Shown piece by piece: positions 6,408 through 12,385 of a stretch of 12,385 nt of DNA. Origin of the DNA: an uncultured Alistipes sp. (GTDB taxonomy: Bacteria > Bacteroidota > Bacteroidia > Bacteroidales > Rikenellaceae); the NCBI GenBank assembly GCA_959604655.1, contig CAUHCL010000062.1, forward strand, positions 1 to 12,385. The letters run 5' to 3'. The notes under the pieces are model-generated. The model ran no database searches and had not been told where the DNA came from. It saw only the letters and a list, made by a program, of their open reading frames with translations. The position numbers and the translations under genes are program-made. The number at the start of each line of letters is the position of its first letter. The stretch's first letter is position 1.

Positions 6408-6458
6408 GAGAGGCAGATGCAAACGGAACGGAATTAACACAATAAAACGTAACATATC

Positions 6459-6836
6459 ATGAATGTACCTTCAAATCTGAAGTATTCGAGCGACCATGAG
6501 TGGTGTCGCATCGAGGGCGAGTTCGCCTTTATCGGTATTACCGATTTCGCACAGAGCCAGTTGGGCGACATTGTTTTCGTCGACGTTCCGACGGTGGGCG
6601 AGACTTTGGCCGTGGGCGACGTGTTCGGCTCGATCGAGGCCGTGAAGACCGTCAGCGACGCGTTCCTGCCCGTGGGCGGCGAGGTGGTTGAGTTCAACGA
6701 CGCCGTGGATGCCGATCCCGCGTTGGTCAATTCCGATCCTTACGGCGAGGGCTGGATGGTTAAGGTGAAGATGAACAATCCCGCCGACTACGACGCTCTG
6801 CTGACTCCCGAGGCATACACCGAGCTGATCGGATAG
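6459..6836 (+). CDS. gcvH: Glycine cleavage system H protein
   Basis: Lipoyl carrier of the glycine cleavage complex. It shuttles the aminomethyl group between the P, T and L proteins; in many bacteria it also serves as a lipoate donor. It has 125 residues, the usual size. The lipoyl-like hammerhead fold is clear from YSSDHEWCRIEGEFAFIGIT (9-28), FAQSQLGDIVFVDVP (30-44) and FGSIEAVKTVSDAF (56-69), with Lys63 the site of lipoylation. SDPYGEGWMVKVK (92-104) completes the family pattern. The start at 6459 gives the usual NVPSNLKYS beginning. No gcvP, gcvT or lipoylation gene is in view. The mdh gene follows after 45 bases without a terminator, so both are probably read from the promoter at 6323-6352. 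Confidence 0.96.
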   Translation: MNVPSNLKYSSDHEWCRIEGEFAFIGITDFAQSQLGDIVFVDVPTVGETLAVGDVFGSIEAVKTVSDAFLPVGGEVVEFNDAVDADPALVNSDPYGEGWMVKVKMNNPADYDALLTPEAYTELIG

Positions 6837-6881
6837 GCCGCAGCGACAAAACTATATTGAACCCGATTAAATAAATTGCAT

Positions 6882-7823
6882 ATGTCAAAAGTAACGGTAA
6901 TCGGCGCGGGCATGGTGGGTGCCACCTGCGCCAATGTGCTCGCAGCACGCAACATAGCCGACGAAATAGTATTGATCGACATCAAGGAGGGACTCTCGGA
7001 GGGCAAGATGCTCGACATGTATCAGGCTGCCGCCACCACCGACTCGAAGAGCAAGCTGGTGGGCTGCACCAATGATTATAAGAAGACCGCCAATTCGGAC
7101 GTGGTCGTAGTGACTTCGGGTATTCCCCGCAAGCCCGGCATGACCCGCGAGGAACTTATCGGCACCAATGCCAACATCGTGAAGAGCGTGGTTTCGCAGG
7201 CCCTGGCCGCCTCACCCCGCGCGATCTTCGTCATCGTGTCGAACCCCATGGATACCATGGCCTACCTCACGCTCAAGTCGACGGGACTGCCCAAGAACCG
7301 TGTGATCGGCATGGGCGGCGCGCTCGACTCGTCGCGTTTCCGCTGCTATCTGGCCAAGGCCGCAGGCGCCAACATCCACGACGTGGACGGCATGGTGATC
7401 GGCGGTCACGGCGACACCACCATGATCCCCCTCGTATCGAAGGCTACCGTAAAGGGTGTTCCCGCGTCGCAGTTCATCTCGAAGAAGAAGCTGGCGCAGG
7501 TGGCCGCCGACACTATGGTCGGCGGAGCGACCCTCACGGGTCTGCTCGGTACGTCGGCCTGGTATGCCCCGGGTGCGGCGGCAGCTTCGGTGGTGGAGTC
7601 GGTGTTGGGTGATCAGAAGCGCGTAATACCTTGCAGCTGCTACCTCGAAGGCGAGTACGGCCAGGAGGATATCATGATCGGCGTTCCCGCCGTAATCGGC
7701 CGCAAGGGTATCGAGAAGATCGTTAAGATCGACCTCACGGCCGACGAGACCGAGAAGTTCGCAGCTTCGGCCGCAGCGGTCCGCAAGGTAAACCAAATCC
7801 TTTACGATACGAAGGCCATTTAA
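6882..7823 (+). CDS. mdh: Malate dehydrogenase, NAD-dependent
   Basis: Interconverts malate and oxaloacetate with NAD(H) in the cytoplasm. It has 313 residues and belongs to the LDH-like MDH group. The dinucleotide-binding GAGMVG is at 8-13, with Asp33 at the end of the second strand, which favours NAD over NADP. Residues that decide substrate and catalysis are visible: Arg83 in IPRKPGMTR (lactate dehydrogenases have Gln here), Arg89, Asn121, the Asp149/Arg152 pair in LDSSRFR and the catalytic His176 in GGHGD. The ATG at 6882 gives MSKVTVIGAG; a TTG at 6876 would add only two residues. It follows gcvH closely and ends at a strong terminator (7872-7904). It meets the ferredoxin gene tail to tail. 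Confidence 0.96.
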   Translation: MSKVTVIGAGMVGATCANVLAARNIADEIVLIDIKEGLSEGKMLDMYQAAATTDSKSKLVGCTNDYKKTANSDVVVVTSGIPRKPGMTREELIGTNANIVKSVVSQALAASPRAIFVIVSNPMDTMAYLTLKSTGLPKNRVIGMGGALDSSRFRCYLAKAAGANIHDVDGMVIGGHGDTTMIPLVSKATVKGVPASQFISKKKLAQVAADTMVGGATLTGLLGTSAWYAPGAAAASVVESVLGDQKRVIPCSCYLEGEYGQEDIMIGVPAVIGRKGIEKIVKIDLTADETEKFAASAAAVRKVNQILYDTKAI

Positions 7824-7871
7824 TAAGTTAGCCTGGATCCGCCGATCGGAAGCGGACGGCCCCTAGAATTC

Positions 7872-7904
7872 CACCCCTGCCGAAATCCTCGGCAGGGGTG
7901 TTTT
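7872..7904 (+). terminator. Terminator of gcvH-mdh
   Basis: CACCCCTGCCGA (7872-7883) pairs perfectly with TCGGCAGGGGTG (7889-7900) over a 5-base loop, followed by TTTT. On the other strand there is no T run after the stem, so it serves the plus strand, 48 bases after the mdh stop. Confidence 0.9.
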
Positions 7905-7918
7905 CGTGTTGAACAGTT

Positions 7919-7956
7919 ACGAAAACGGGCGGCGTCCGATCGGATGCCGCCCGTTT
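7919..7956 (-). terminator. Terminator of ferredoxin (and serS) transcript
   Basis: AAACGGGCGGC (7923-7933) pairs with GCCGCCCGTTT (7946-7956), and the stem continues through a G-U pair into TCC/GGA. On the minus strand the Ts at the stem end run on as TTTTCG. It starts 22 bases after the ferredoxin stop and faces the mdh terminator. Confidence 0.85.
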
Positions 7957-7978
7957 GGGGCTTGAGGTATCTGCGCGC

Positions 7979-8149
7979 TTATTCGGCGGGAGCGATAGCC
8001 TCGCTGGGGCAAACGCCTGCGCAGGTGCCGCAGTCGATGCACTTGTCGGGATCGATAACATAGATATCGCCTGCCGAAATAGCCTCAACGGGGCACTCGC
8101 CGATGCAAGTTCCGCAAGCTACGCACGAATCTGAAATTTTGTAAGCCAT
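7979..8149 (-). CDS. 2[4Fe-4S] ferredoxin, 56 residues
   Basis: Small cytoplasmic electron carrier. The complete protein has 56 residues, the length of clostridial-type ferredoxins, and starts MAYKISDSC. Two classical cluster motifs are intact: Cys9, 12, 15 and 19 followed by Pro20 (CVACGTCIGECP), and Cys37, 40, 43 and 47 followed by Pro48 (CIDCGTCAGVCP). The two halves repeat each other (CPVEAISAG and CPSEAIAPA), as in this family. There is no insert in the second motif, so two low-potential [4Fe-4S] clusters are expected. Likely partners in an anaerobe are pyruvate:ferredoxin oxidoreductase or hydrogenase; none is encoded here. It has its own -7 box at 8183-8190 and a terminator at 7919-7956. 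It is easily missed because of its size. Confidence 0.95.
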   Translation of the reverse strand: MAYKISDSCVACGTCIGECPVEAISAGDIYVIDPDKCIDCGTCAGVCPSEAIAPAE

Positions 8150-8182
8150 AATATTTGTTTTTAAGTTAGAAAAAGTCTAATG

Positions 8183-8190
8183 CAAATATA
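8183..8190 (-). promoter_or_regulatory. -7 box of the ferredoxin gene
   Basis: On the minus strand this reads TATATTTG, an exact TAnnTTTG match, 33 bases before the ferredoxin ATG and just after the serS stop codon. Its -33 element would lie inside the last codons of serS. It suggests that the ferredoxin is transcribed independently of serS. Confidence 0.5.
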
Positions 8191-8195
8191 ACGAA

Positions 8196-9467
8196 TTATC
8201 CGATAATATCAAATCCCGTGTAGGGAATCAGCACCTCGGGGATGCGTATTCCGTCGGGAGTCTGGAAATTCTCCAGCAGGGCGGCCACTATGCGGGGCAG
8301 CGCCAGCGACGATCCGTTGAGCGTGTGGGCCAGATTTATCTTCTTGTTGCCGTCGCGGTAGCGCAGCTTGAGTCGGTTGGCCTGGAACGACTCGAAATTC
8401 GACACCGACGACACCTCCAGCCAGCGTTTCTGAGCCTCGGAATAGACCTCGAAGTCGTACGTGAGCGCCGAGGTGAACGACATGTCGCCGCCGCAAAGAC
8501 GCAGAATGCGGTAGGGCAGTCCGAGCGACTTCACGATCGACTCCACGTGGGCCACCATGCCGTCCAATGCCTCATACGAGGTCTCGGGCAGCGACAGCTG
8601 CACGATCTCCACCTTGTCGAACTGGTGCAGACGGTTCAGGCCGCGCACATCCTTGCCGTACGATCCCGCCTCGCGACGGAAGCAGGGGGTGTAGGCCGTC
8701 ATCTTCACGGGGAAATCCTTCTCGTCGAGGATCACGTCGCGGTAGATGTTGGTCACGGGCACCTCGGCCGTGGGGACCAGATAGTAGTTGTCGACCGTGG
8801 CGTGGTACATCTGTCCCTCCTTGTCGGGCAACTGTCCCGTGCCGAATCCCGACGCCTCGTTGACCATCACGGGAGGCTCCACCTCAAGGTATCCCGCCTT
8901 GGTGTTGCAGTCGAGGAAATAGTTTATCAGCGCACGCTGCAAACGCGCTCCCTTGCCCTTGTAGACGGGGAATCCCGCGCCCGTGAGCTTCACGCCCAGA
9001 TCGAAATCTATAATGTCGTATTTGCGGGCCAGCTCCCAGTGCGGCAGCGGATTCTCGGGCAGAGTGGTGTAGCTCTCCACCAGTTTCACCACCAGATTGT
9101 CCTCGGCCGTCTTGCCCTCGGGCACGATGTCGGCGGGGAAGTTGGGCAGCAGCACGATCTGCGACTGCAACTCGTTGCTCACCGACTGGTGCTCGGCCGA
9201 GAGTTCGCCCGAACGTGCCTTGAGCGAGGCCACGAAGCGCTTCTTTTCCTCGGCTTCCTCCTTTTTGCCCTGACCGATCAGCGCGCCGATCTGCTTCGCG
9301 GCGAGGTTCTGCTCGGCCAGACAGTTGTCCAGCTCGGCCTGGATGGCCTTGCGGCGGTCGTCCAGTTCTTCTATCTTGGCGATAACGGGAGCGGCATCCA
9401 CGCCCTTCTTTGCCAAGCGTTTGATGGCAAGCTCCTTGTCGTCTCTGAGTTGCTTCAATGTCAACAT
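8196..9467 (-). CDS. serS: Seryl-tRNA synthetase
   Basis: Charges tRNA-Ser (and tRNA-Sec where present) with serine; cytoplasmic class II enzyme working as a dimer. It has 423 residues, normal for bacteria. The N-terminal arm (about 25-105) is rich in charged residues and fits the long antiparallel coiled coil that holds the tRNA variable arm. The catalytic domain includes motif 1 around KGKGARLQRALINYF (170-184), the serine-pocket stretch PTAEVP (232-237), motif 2 FRREAGSYGKDVRGLNRLHQ (263-282), EVSSVSNFESFQANR (351-365), and motif 3 LNGSSLALPRIVAALLE (383-399) with its conserved Arg392. The start at 9465-9467 gives MLTLKQLRDD. It is divergent from the U32 gene. The ferredoxin gene follows in the same direction after 46 bases. 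Confidence 0.97.
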   Translation of the reverse strand: MLTLKQLRDDKELAIKRLAKKGVDAAPVIAKIEELDDRRKAIQAELDNCLAEQNLAAKQIGALIGQGKKEEAEEKKRFVASLKARSGELSAEHQSVSNELQSQIVLLPNFPADIVPEGKTAEDNLVVKLVESYTTLPENPLPHWELARKYDIIDFDLGVKLTGAGFPVYKGKGARLQRALINYFLDCNTKAGYLEVEPPVMVNEASGFGTGQLPDKEGQMYHATVDNYYLVPTAEVPVTNIYRDVILDEKDFPVKMTAYTPCFRREAGSYGKDVRGLNRLHQFDKVEIVQLSLPETSYEALDGMVAHVESIVKSLGLPYRILRLCGGDMSFTSALTYDFEVYSEAQKRWLEVSSVSNFESFQANRLKLRYRDGNKKINLAHTLNGSSLALPRIVAALLENFQTPDGIRIPEVLIPYTGFDIIG

Positions 9468-9501
9468 AACCCTGTCTTTGTTTTATTCGGTTTACGAATT
9501 G

Positions 9502-9509
9502 CAAAGTTA
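9502..9509 (-). promoter_or_regulatory. -7 box of serS
   Basis: On the minus strand this reads TAACTTTG, an exact TAnnTTTG match, 35 bases before the serS start. An A-rich stretch (9511-9518) lies just upstream. I see no clear -33 element. Confidence 0.5.
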
Positions 9510-9615
9510 TAAAAAAATACGCTTTCGTTATATCTGTGCGAGCCGTTTTTTCGGATGCCGCGCGCCTGCGCCGCAAAAAGCACGGACAAAAGGGCGCGCT
9601 TTGCGCATTCTTTAC

Positions 9616-9623
9616 TATTTTTG
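9616..9623 (+). promoter_or_regulatory. -7 box of the U32 gene
   Basis: TATTTTTG matches TAnnTTTG and ends 8 bases before the ATG at 9632. If it is used, transcription starts within a few bases of the start codon and the message is leaderless or nearly so. No TTTG lies 19-21 bases upstream. Confidence 0.4.
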
Positions 9624-9631
9624 CGCACGTT

Positions 9632-11449
9632 ATGCGTAGTGTCGAACTCCTTTCACCCGCCAGGGACCTCGCGGCCGCCGTCGCCGCCGTCGATTACGGA
9701 GCGGATGCCGTCTACATGGGCGGCTCGCGCTTCGGGGCGCGCCGCGCCGCGGCCAACGGTATCGACGACATAGCCCGCGCCGTCGAGTACGCCCACCAAT
9801 ACGGCGTAAGGGTGCATGCGGCTCTCAACACCGTGCTTTTCGACGACGAACTGGCGGATGCCGAGGCGCAGGCGCGCGAACTCATCGCCGCGGGAGTCGA
9901 CGCCCTCATAGTGCAGGACATGGCGCTGCGGCGCATGAATCTGCCCGTCGAGCTGCACGCCTCGACGCAGACGGGCAACACGTCGCCCGAGGGGGTGCGG
10001 TTCCTTCAGGATTGCGGATTCTCGCGCGTGATACTCGAACGCTCGCTCACGCTCGACGACATACGCCGCATACGGGCCGCCGCCACGGTGGAGCTGGAGT
10101 GCTTCGTGCACGGAGCGATATGCGTGGGTCACAGCGGCCGCTGCTTCCTCTCGCGCTCCACCTCGTCGCGAAGCGGCAACCGAGGCGAATGTTCGCAGCC
10201 GTGCCGCCTGCCTTATGACCTGAAAGATGAGTCGGGCCGCACGCTCGTGAGCGGGAAACACCTGCTGTCGGTCCGCGACCTCGATCTGTCGGACGATCTG
10301 GAGACGCTCATCGACGCGGGCATAGCCTCGTTCAAGATCGAGGGGCGCCTGAAGGACGTGCGCTACATAAAGAATGTCGTGGCATACTACCGCCGACGGC
10401 TGGATGATATCATTGCGCGCCGCACCGACATAGTGCGGCCTTCCGTCGGGCGCAGCGTGCCCGACTTTACGCCCGACACCGCGAAGAGCTTCACCCGCGG
10501 CGCCTCGCGTTACATGCTGCACGGCAAGTGCGGCGGCGTGGCGTCGTTCGACACCCCCAAGGCCGTAGGCGAACCCGTGGGGCGCGTGGCCTCCGTTACG
10601 CGTCGCGGCTTCGTGCTCGACCGCCCGAACGATCTTGCGGCAGGCGACGGCATCTGCATAATAGGCCGCAAAGGCATGGCGGGCACCAACGTCAACGGCA
10701 TCGCCGACGGCGCCATCGTCCCCAACCGCATGGACGGAATCGAGGCCGGCGCCGAGGTGTTCCGCAATTACGACCACCGTTTCTCGTCGGCTCTCGACCG
10801 CAGCCGCACGCGCCGCACCATCGATGTCGATGCCCGTGTCGCGCTTGCGGCTGACGGCGCGACACTCTCGCTGCGCGACTGCGAAGGGGTGGAGGTTACG
10901 GTGACGCGTAGCCTGACGCTCGCTCCCGCGGCCGATCCCGACAAGATGGAGCAGACGGCGCGGCGTACAGTGGCCAAGAGCGGCGACACCATATTTTCGG
11001 TGCGCGACGTCGCGGTCGACGGGGCGGAGATGTTCGCACCCGCGTCGCTTCTCGCCGAGATGCGTCGCGAGGCGCTCGATGCACTGCGTGCCGCCCGTCT
11101 TAGCCGCCCGCTGCCGCATCGCATAACGGCCGACGACGGCACGGCCCGTTATCCGAGCGACACGGTTACGCGCTACGAGAATGTGACCAACGGCATGGCC
11201 GCCGAGTTCTACCGCGCCCACGGCGTGCGGCATATCGAACCTCCGCTGGAGACCTCGCCCACCGCGGGCGAGCGGGTGATGGTTTCGAGCTACTGCCTGC
11301 GCCGCGAGATGGGGCAGTGCCTCAAGGAGTCGCCGTCGCTTCACGGCGATCTATACATCGAGCACGGTGCGGCGCGTTACCGCCTTGTGTTCGACTGCGG
11401 CCGATGCGAAATGTCGCTCGTCGACTGCGGTCGCGGCAGGAAAAGATAA
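9632..11449 (+). CDS. U32-family protein, RlhA-like RNA hydroxylation factor
   Basis: This family is traditionally called collagenase-like peptidase U32. Characterised relatives such as E. coli RlhA and TrhP are required for hydroxylation of rRNA or tRNA bases, so an RNA role is more likely than proteolysis. It has 605 residues, close to RlhA and longer than TrhP. The TIM-barrel-like N-terminal part starts MRSVELLSPARDL. The family signature ECFVHGAICVGHSGRCFLS is at 156-174, and with GECSQPC (185-191) it supplies cysteines that could hold an iron-sulfur cluster. FKIEGRLKDVRYIKNVV (234-250) is also typical. A long variable middle (about 280-540) fits the DUF3656-type insert. The C-terminal part has a second cysteine group: CLRREMGQC (555-563) and FDCGRCEM (587-594). 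The frame is open to a start at 9536, but those 32 extra residues are not family-like and lie upstream of the -7 box. The target base is not known from sequence. Confidence 0.9.
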   Translation: MRSVELLSPARDLAAAVAAVDYGADAVYMGGSRFGARRAAANGIDDIARAVEYAHQYGVRVHAALNTVLFDDELADAEAQARELIAAGVDALIVQDMALRRMNLPVELHASTQTGNTSPEGVRFLQDCGFSRVILERSLTLDDIRRIRAAATVELECFVHGAICVGHSGRCFLSRSTSSRSGNRGECSQPCRLPYDLKDESGRTLVSGKHLLSVRDLDLSDDLETLIDAGIASFKIEGRLKDVRYIKNVVAYYRRRLDDIIARRTDIVRPSVGRSVPDFTPDTAKSFTRGASRYMLHGKCGGVASFDTPKAVGEPVGRVASVTRRGFVLDRPNDLAAGDGICIIGRKGMAGTNVNGIADGAIVPNRMDGIEAGAEVFRNYDHRFSSALDRSRTRRTIDVDARVALAADGATLSLRDCEGVEVTVTRSLTLAPAADPDKMEQTARRTVAKSGDTIFSVRDVAVDGAEMFAPASLLAEMRREALDALRAARLSRPLPHRITADDGTARYPSDTVTRYENVTNGMAAEFYRAHGVRHIEPPLETSPTAGERVMVSSYCLRREMGQCLKESPSLHGDLYIEHGAARYRLVFDCGRCEMSLVDCGRGRKR

Positions 11450-11521
11450 CCGTTCGTCTTTGGCTGCGGGCATTGCCGAATGGGAATTATTAAACGGAAC
11501 GATCGGCTTCGGGCTTGTCGT

Positions 11522-11605
11522 AAAGCGAGTCGCAGTCTGCGGAGTGAGCGAACAGCGAGCCTCCGCGGGGCGAGGCTGCGGCTCGCGCGGCTCTGAAGAG
11601 CCGCA
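11522..11605 (+). repeat. Intergenic structured repeat, copy 2
   Basis: Shares AAAGCGAGTCGCAGTCTGC (11522-11540) and GCGCGGCTCTGAAGAGCCGC (11585-11604) with copy 1 at 2350-2412. Two hairpins are visible. CTGCGGAG (11537-11544) pairs with CTCCGCGG (11561-11568) with one wobble, and GCGGCTCT (11587-11594) pairs with AGAGCCGC (11597-11604). The central part differs in sequence and length from copy 1. It fills most of the 203-base gap between the U32 and methyltransferase genes. No T run follows, so a classical terminator is not supported. Confidence 0.55.
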
Positions 11606-11652
11606 ATTATATTACATGCCTGAAACCGAATGGTTCCTTTATAGAATAACTT

Positions 11653-12385
11653 ATGAGTCAACTTATAACCCCTTCGTTCCCCGATTACGAACTCATCGAT
11701 TCGGGCGACGGCGAGAAACTGGAACGTTTCGGCCGTTATGTCACGCGCCGTCCCGAGCCGCAGGCCATCTGGCGCCGCTCGCTCGGCGAGGATGTATGGC
11801 GCGCCGAGGCGCACGCGTCTTTCATGCGCACCGCATCGTCGCGCAACGACGAGCGCGGCGAATGGACCCGACGTCCCTCCATGCCCGACCGCTGGACGGT
11901 GGACTATTCGTATAAGACGATGAATATCCGCATGCGTCTGGGCCTCACGGCATTCAAGCACGTGGGCATATTCCCCGAGCAGGCGGCCAACTGGAATTTC
12001 ATTTTCGACCGCACGACGGCGTTCGCGGCCGAGGGCATCGCTCCGCGCGTGCTCAACCTCTTCGCCTATACGGGCGGGGCTACGCTGGCAGCCCGCGCCG
12101 CGGGGGCCGAGGTGACGCACGTCGATTCGGTGAAGCAGGTGGTGAGCTGGGCGCGCGAGAACATGGAGCAGAGCGGAATGGACGGCGTGCGGTGGATCGT
12201 GGAGGATGCCATGAAGTTCGTGCAGCGCGAGGTGCGCCGCGGCAACCGCTATCACGGCATAATCCTCGACCCGCCCGCATACGGCCGCGGCGCGAACGGC
12301 GAAAAGTGGGTTCTGGAAGAACATATCGGCCGCATGCTCGAATGCTGCGCCGAGCTGCTCGACCGCGAGCGGGGATTCCTCGTTC
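11653..12385 (+). CDS. RlmI/RlmK-like class I SAM methyltransferase, partial at right edge
   Basis: Probable SAM-dependent RNA methyltransferase of the COG1092 type, whose studied members (RlmI, the RlmK part of RlmKL) methylate 23S rRNA. The 3' end lies beyond the window; 244 residues are visible from MSQLITPSFPDYELIDSGDG. Residues 80-120 (including GLTAFKHVGIFPEQAANWNF, 97-116) match the region before the Rossmann domain. Motif I is VLNLFAYTGGATLAA (133-147), the acidic SAM ribose ligand is probably Asp158 in VTHVDSV, Asp185 follows in EDAMKFV, and motif IV is DPPAYGRG (206-213). Motif I comes about 100 residues earlier than expected for full RlmI, so the N-terminal PUA domain appears to be absent. 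It follows the RlhA-like gene on the same strand after 203 bases containing a repeat. Target base unknown. Confidence 0.9.
   Translation, partial: MSQLITPSFPDYELIDSGDGEKLERFGRYVTRRPEPQAIWRRSLGEDVWRAEAHASFMRTASSRNDERGEWTRRPSMPDRWTVDYSYKTMNIRMRLGLTAFKHVGIFPEQAANWNFIFDRTTAFAAEGIAPRVLNLFAYTGGATLAARAAGAEVTHVDSVKQVVSWARENMEQSGMDGVRWIVEDAMKFVQREVRRGNRYHGIILDPPAYGRGANGEKWVLEEHIGRMLECCAELLDRERGFLV

Noticed and set aside
6353..6458. Glycine riboswitch before gcvH
   Set aside because: A GGAGAG-like string (6407-6412) drew attention, but the other conserved aptamer elements are not visible and the leader is short for a tandem aptamer.
8325..9512. 395-codon plus-strand frame opposite serS
   Set aside because: It is antisense to a complete seryl-tRNA synthetase with motifs 1, 2 and 3, and its translation shows no domain.
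9653..11344. 563-codon open frame antisense to the U32 gene
   Set aside because: It lies entirely opposite a gene with intact family motifs. The translation is rich in His, Arg and Ala, as expected for an antisense frame of GC3-rich codons, and shows no domain.
11377..12324. 315-codon antisense open frame over the methyltransferase
   Set aside because: The plus-strand frame from 11653 carries all class I methyltransferase motifs. The antisense translation has none of a known family and crosses the intergenic repeat.

Overview
The window looks like a piece of a GC-rich Bacteroidales chromosome, most like Alistipes or another Rikenellaceae member. The reasons are: a secreted DPP-IV (S9B) peptidase; genes without Shine-Dalgarno sites; several boxes of the Bacteroidetes sigma factor type (TAnnTTTG at -7, in one case with TTG about 19 bases upstream); and strong G/C preference at third codon positions. 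The species is inferred from style and protein character, not proven.

Layout. 1-133: hairpin-rich repeat and upstream region. 134-2233 (+): dipeptidyl peptidase IV with signal peptide. 2234-2708: 475 bases without a gene, holding a chain of hairpins and a terminator. 2709-3971 (-): aspartate kinase. 4129-4956 (+) dapD, 4970-5530 (+) NUDIX hydrolase and 5584-6306 (+) biotin ligase form a likely operon that diverges from the aspartate kinase. 6459-6836 (+) gcvH and 6882-7823 (+) mdh share a promoter at 6323-6352 and end at a terminator at 7872-7904. 7979-8149 (-) is a 56-residue 2[4Fe-4S] ferredoxin, downstream of serS (8196-9467, -); a second terminator facing the mdh one closes this pair. 9632-11449 (+) is a U32-family protein of the RlhA (RNA hydroxylation) type. 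11653 to the right edge (+) is an RlmI/RlmK-like RNA methyltransferase cut by the window end.

How the genes fit together. Aspartate kinase and DapD are two steps of the aspartate-to-diaminopimelate/lysine route and share a 157-base divergent control region. BirA and GcvH concern cofactor-bearing carrier proteins (biotin, lipoate), Mdh is central carbon metabolism, SerS is translation, and the last two genes probably modify RNA. All are housekeeping functions; I see no mobile element, defence locus, CRISPR array, phage, tRNA or rRNA.

The part not explained by genes is a set of hairpin-forming intergenic sequences at 1-61, 2350-2531, 5538-5567 and 11522-11605. They share sequence blocks, and several stems keep pairing although their sequence differs. 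One copy has moved into the 5' side of birA. I see no clear evidence of a wholly new system.
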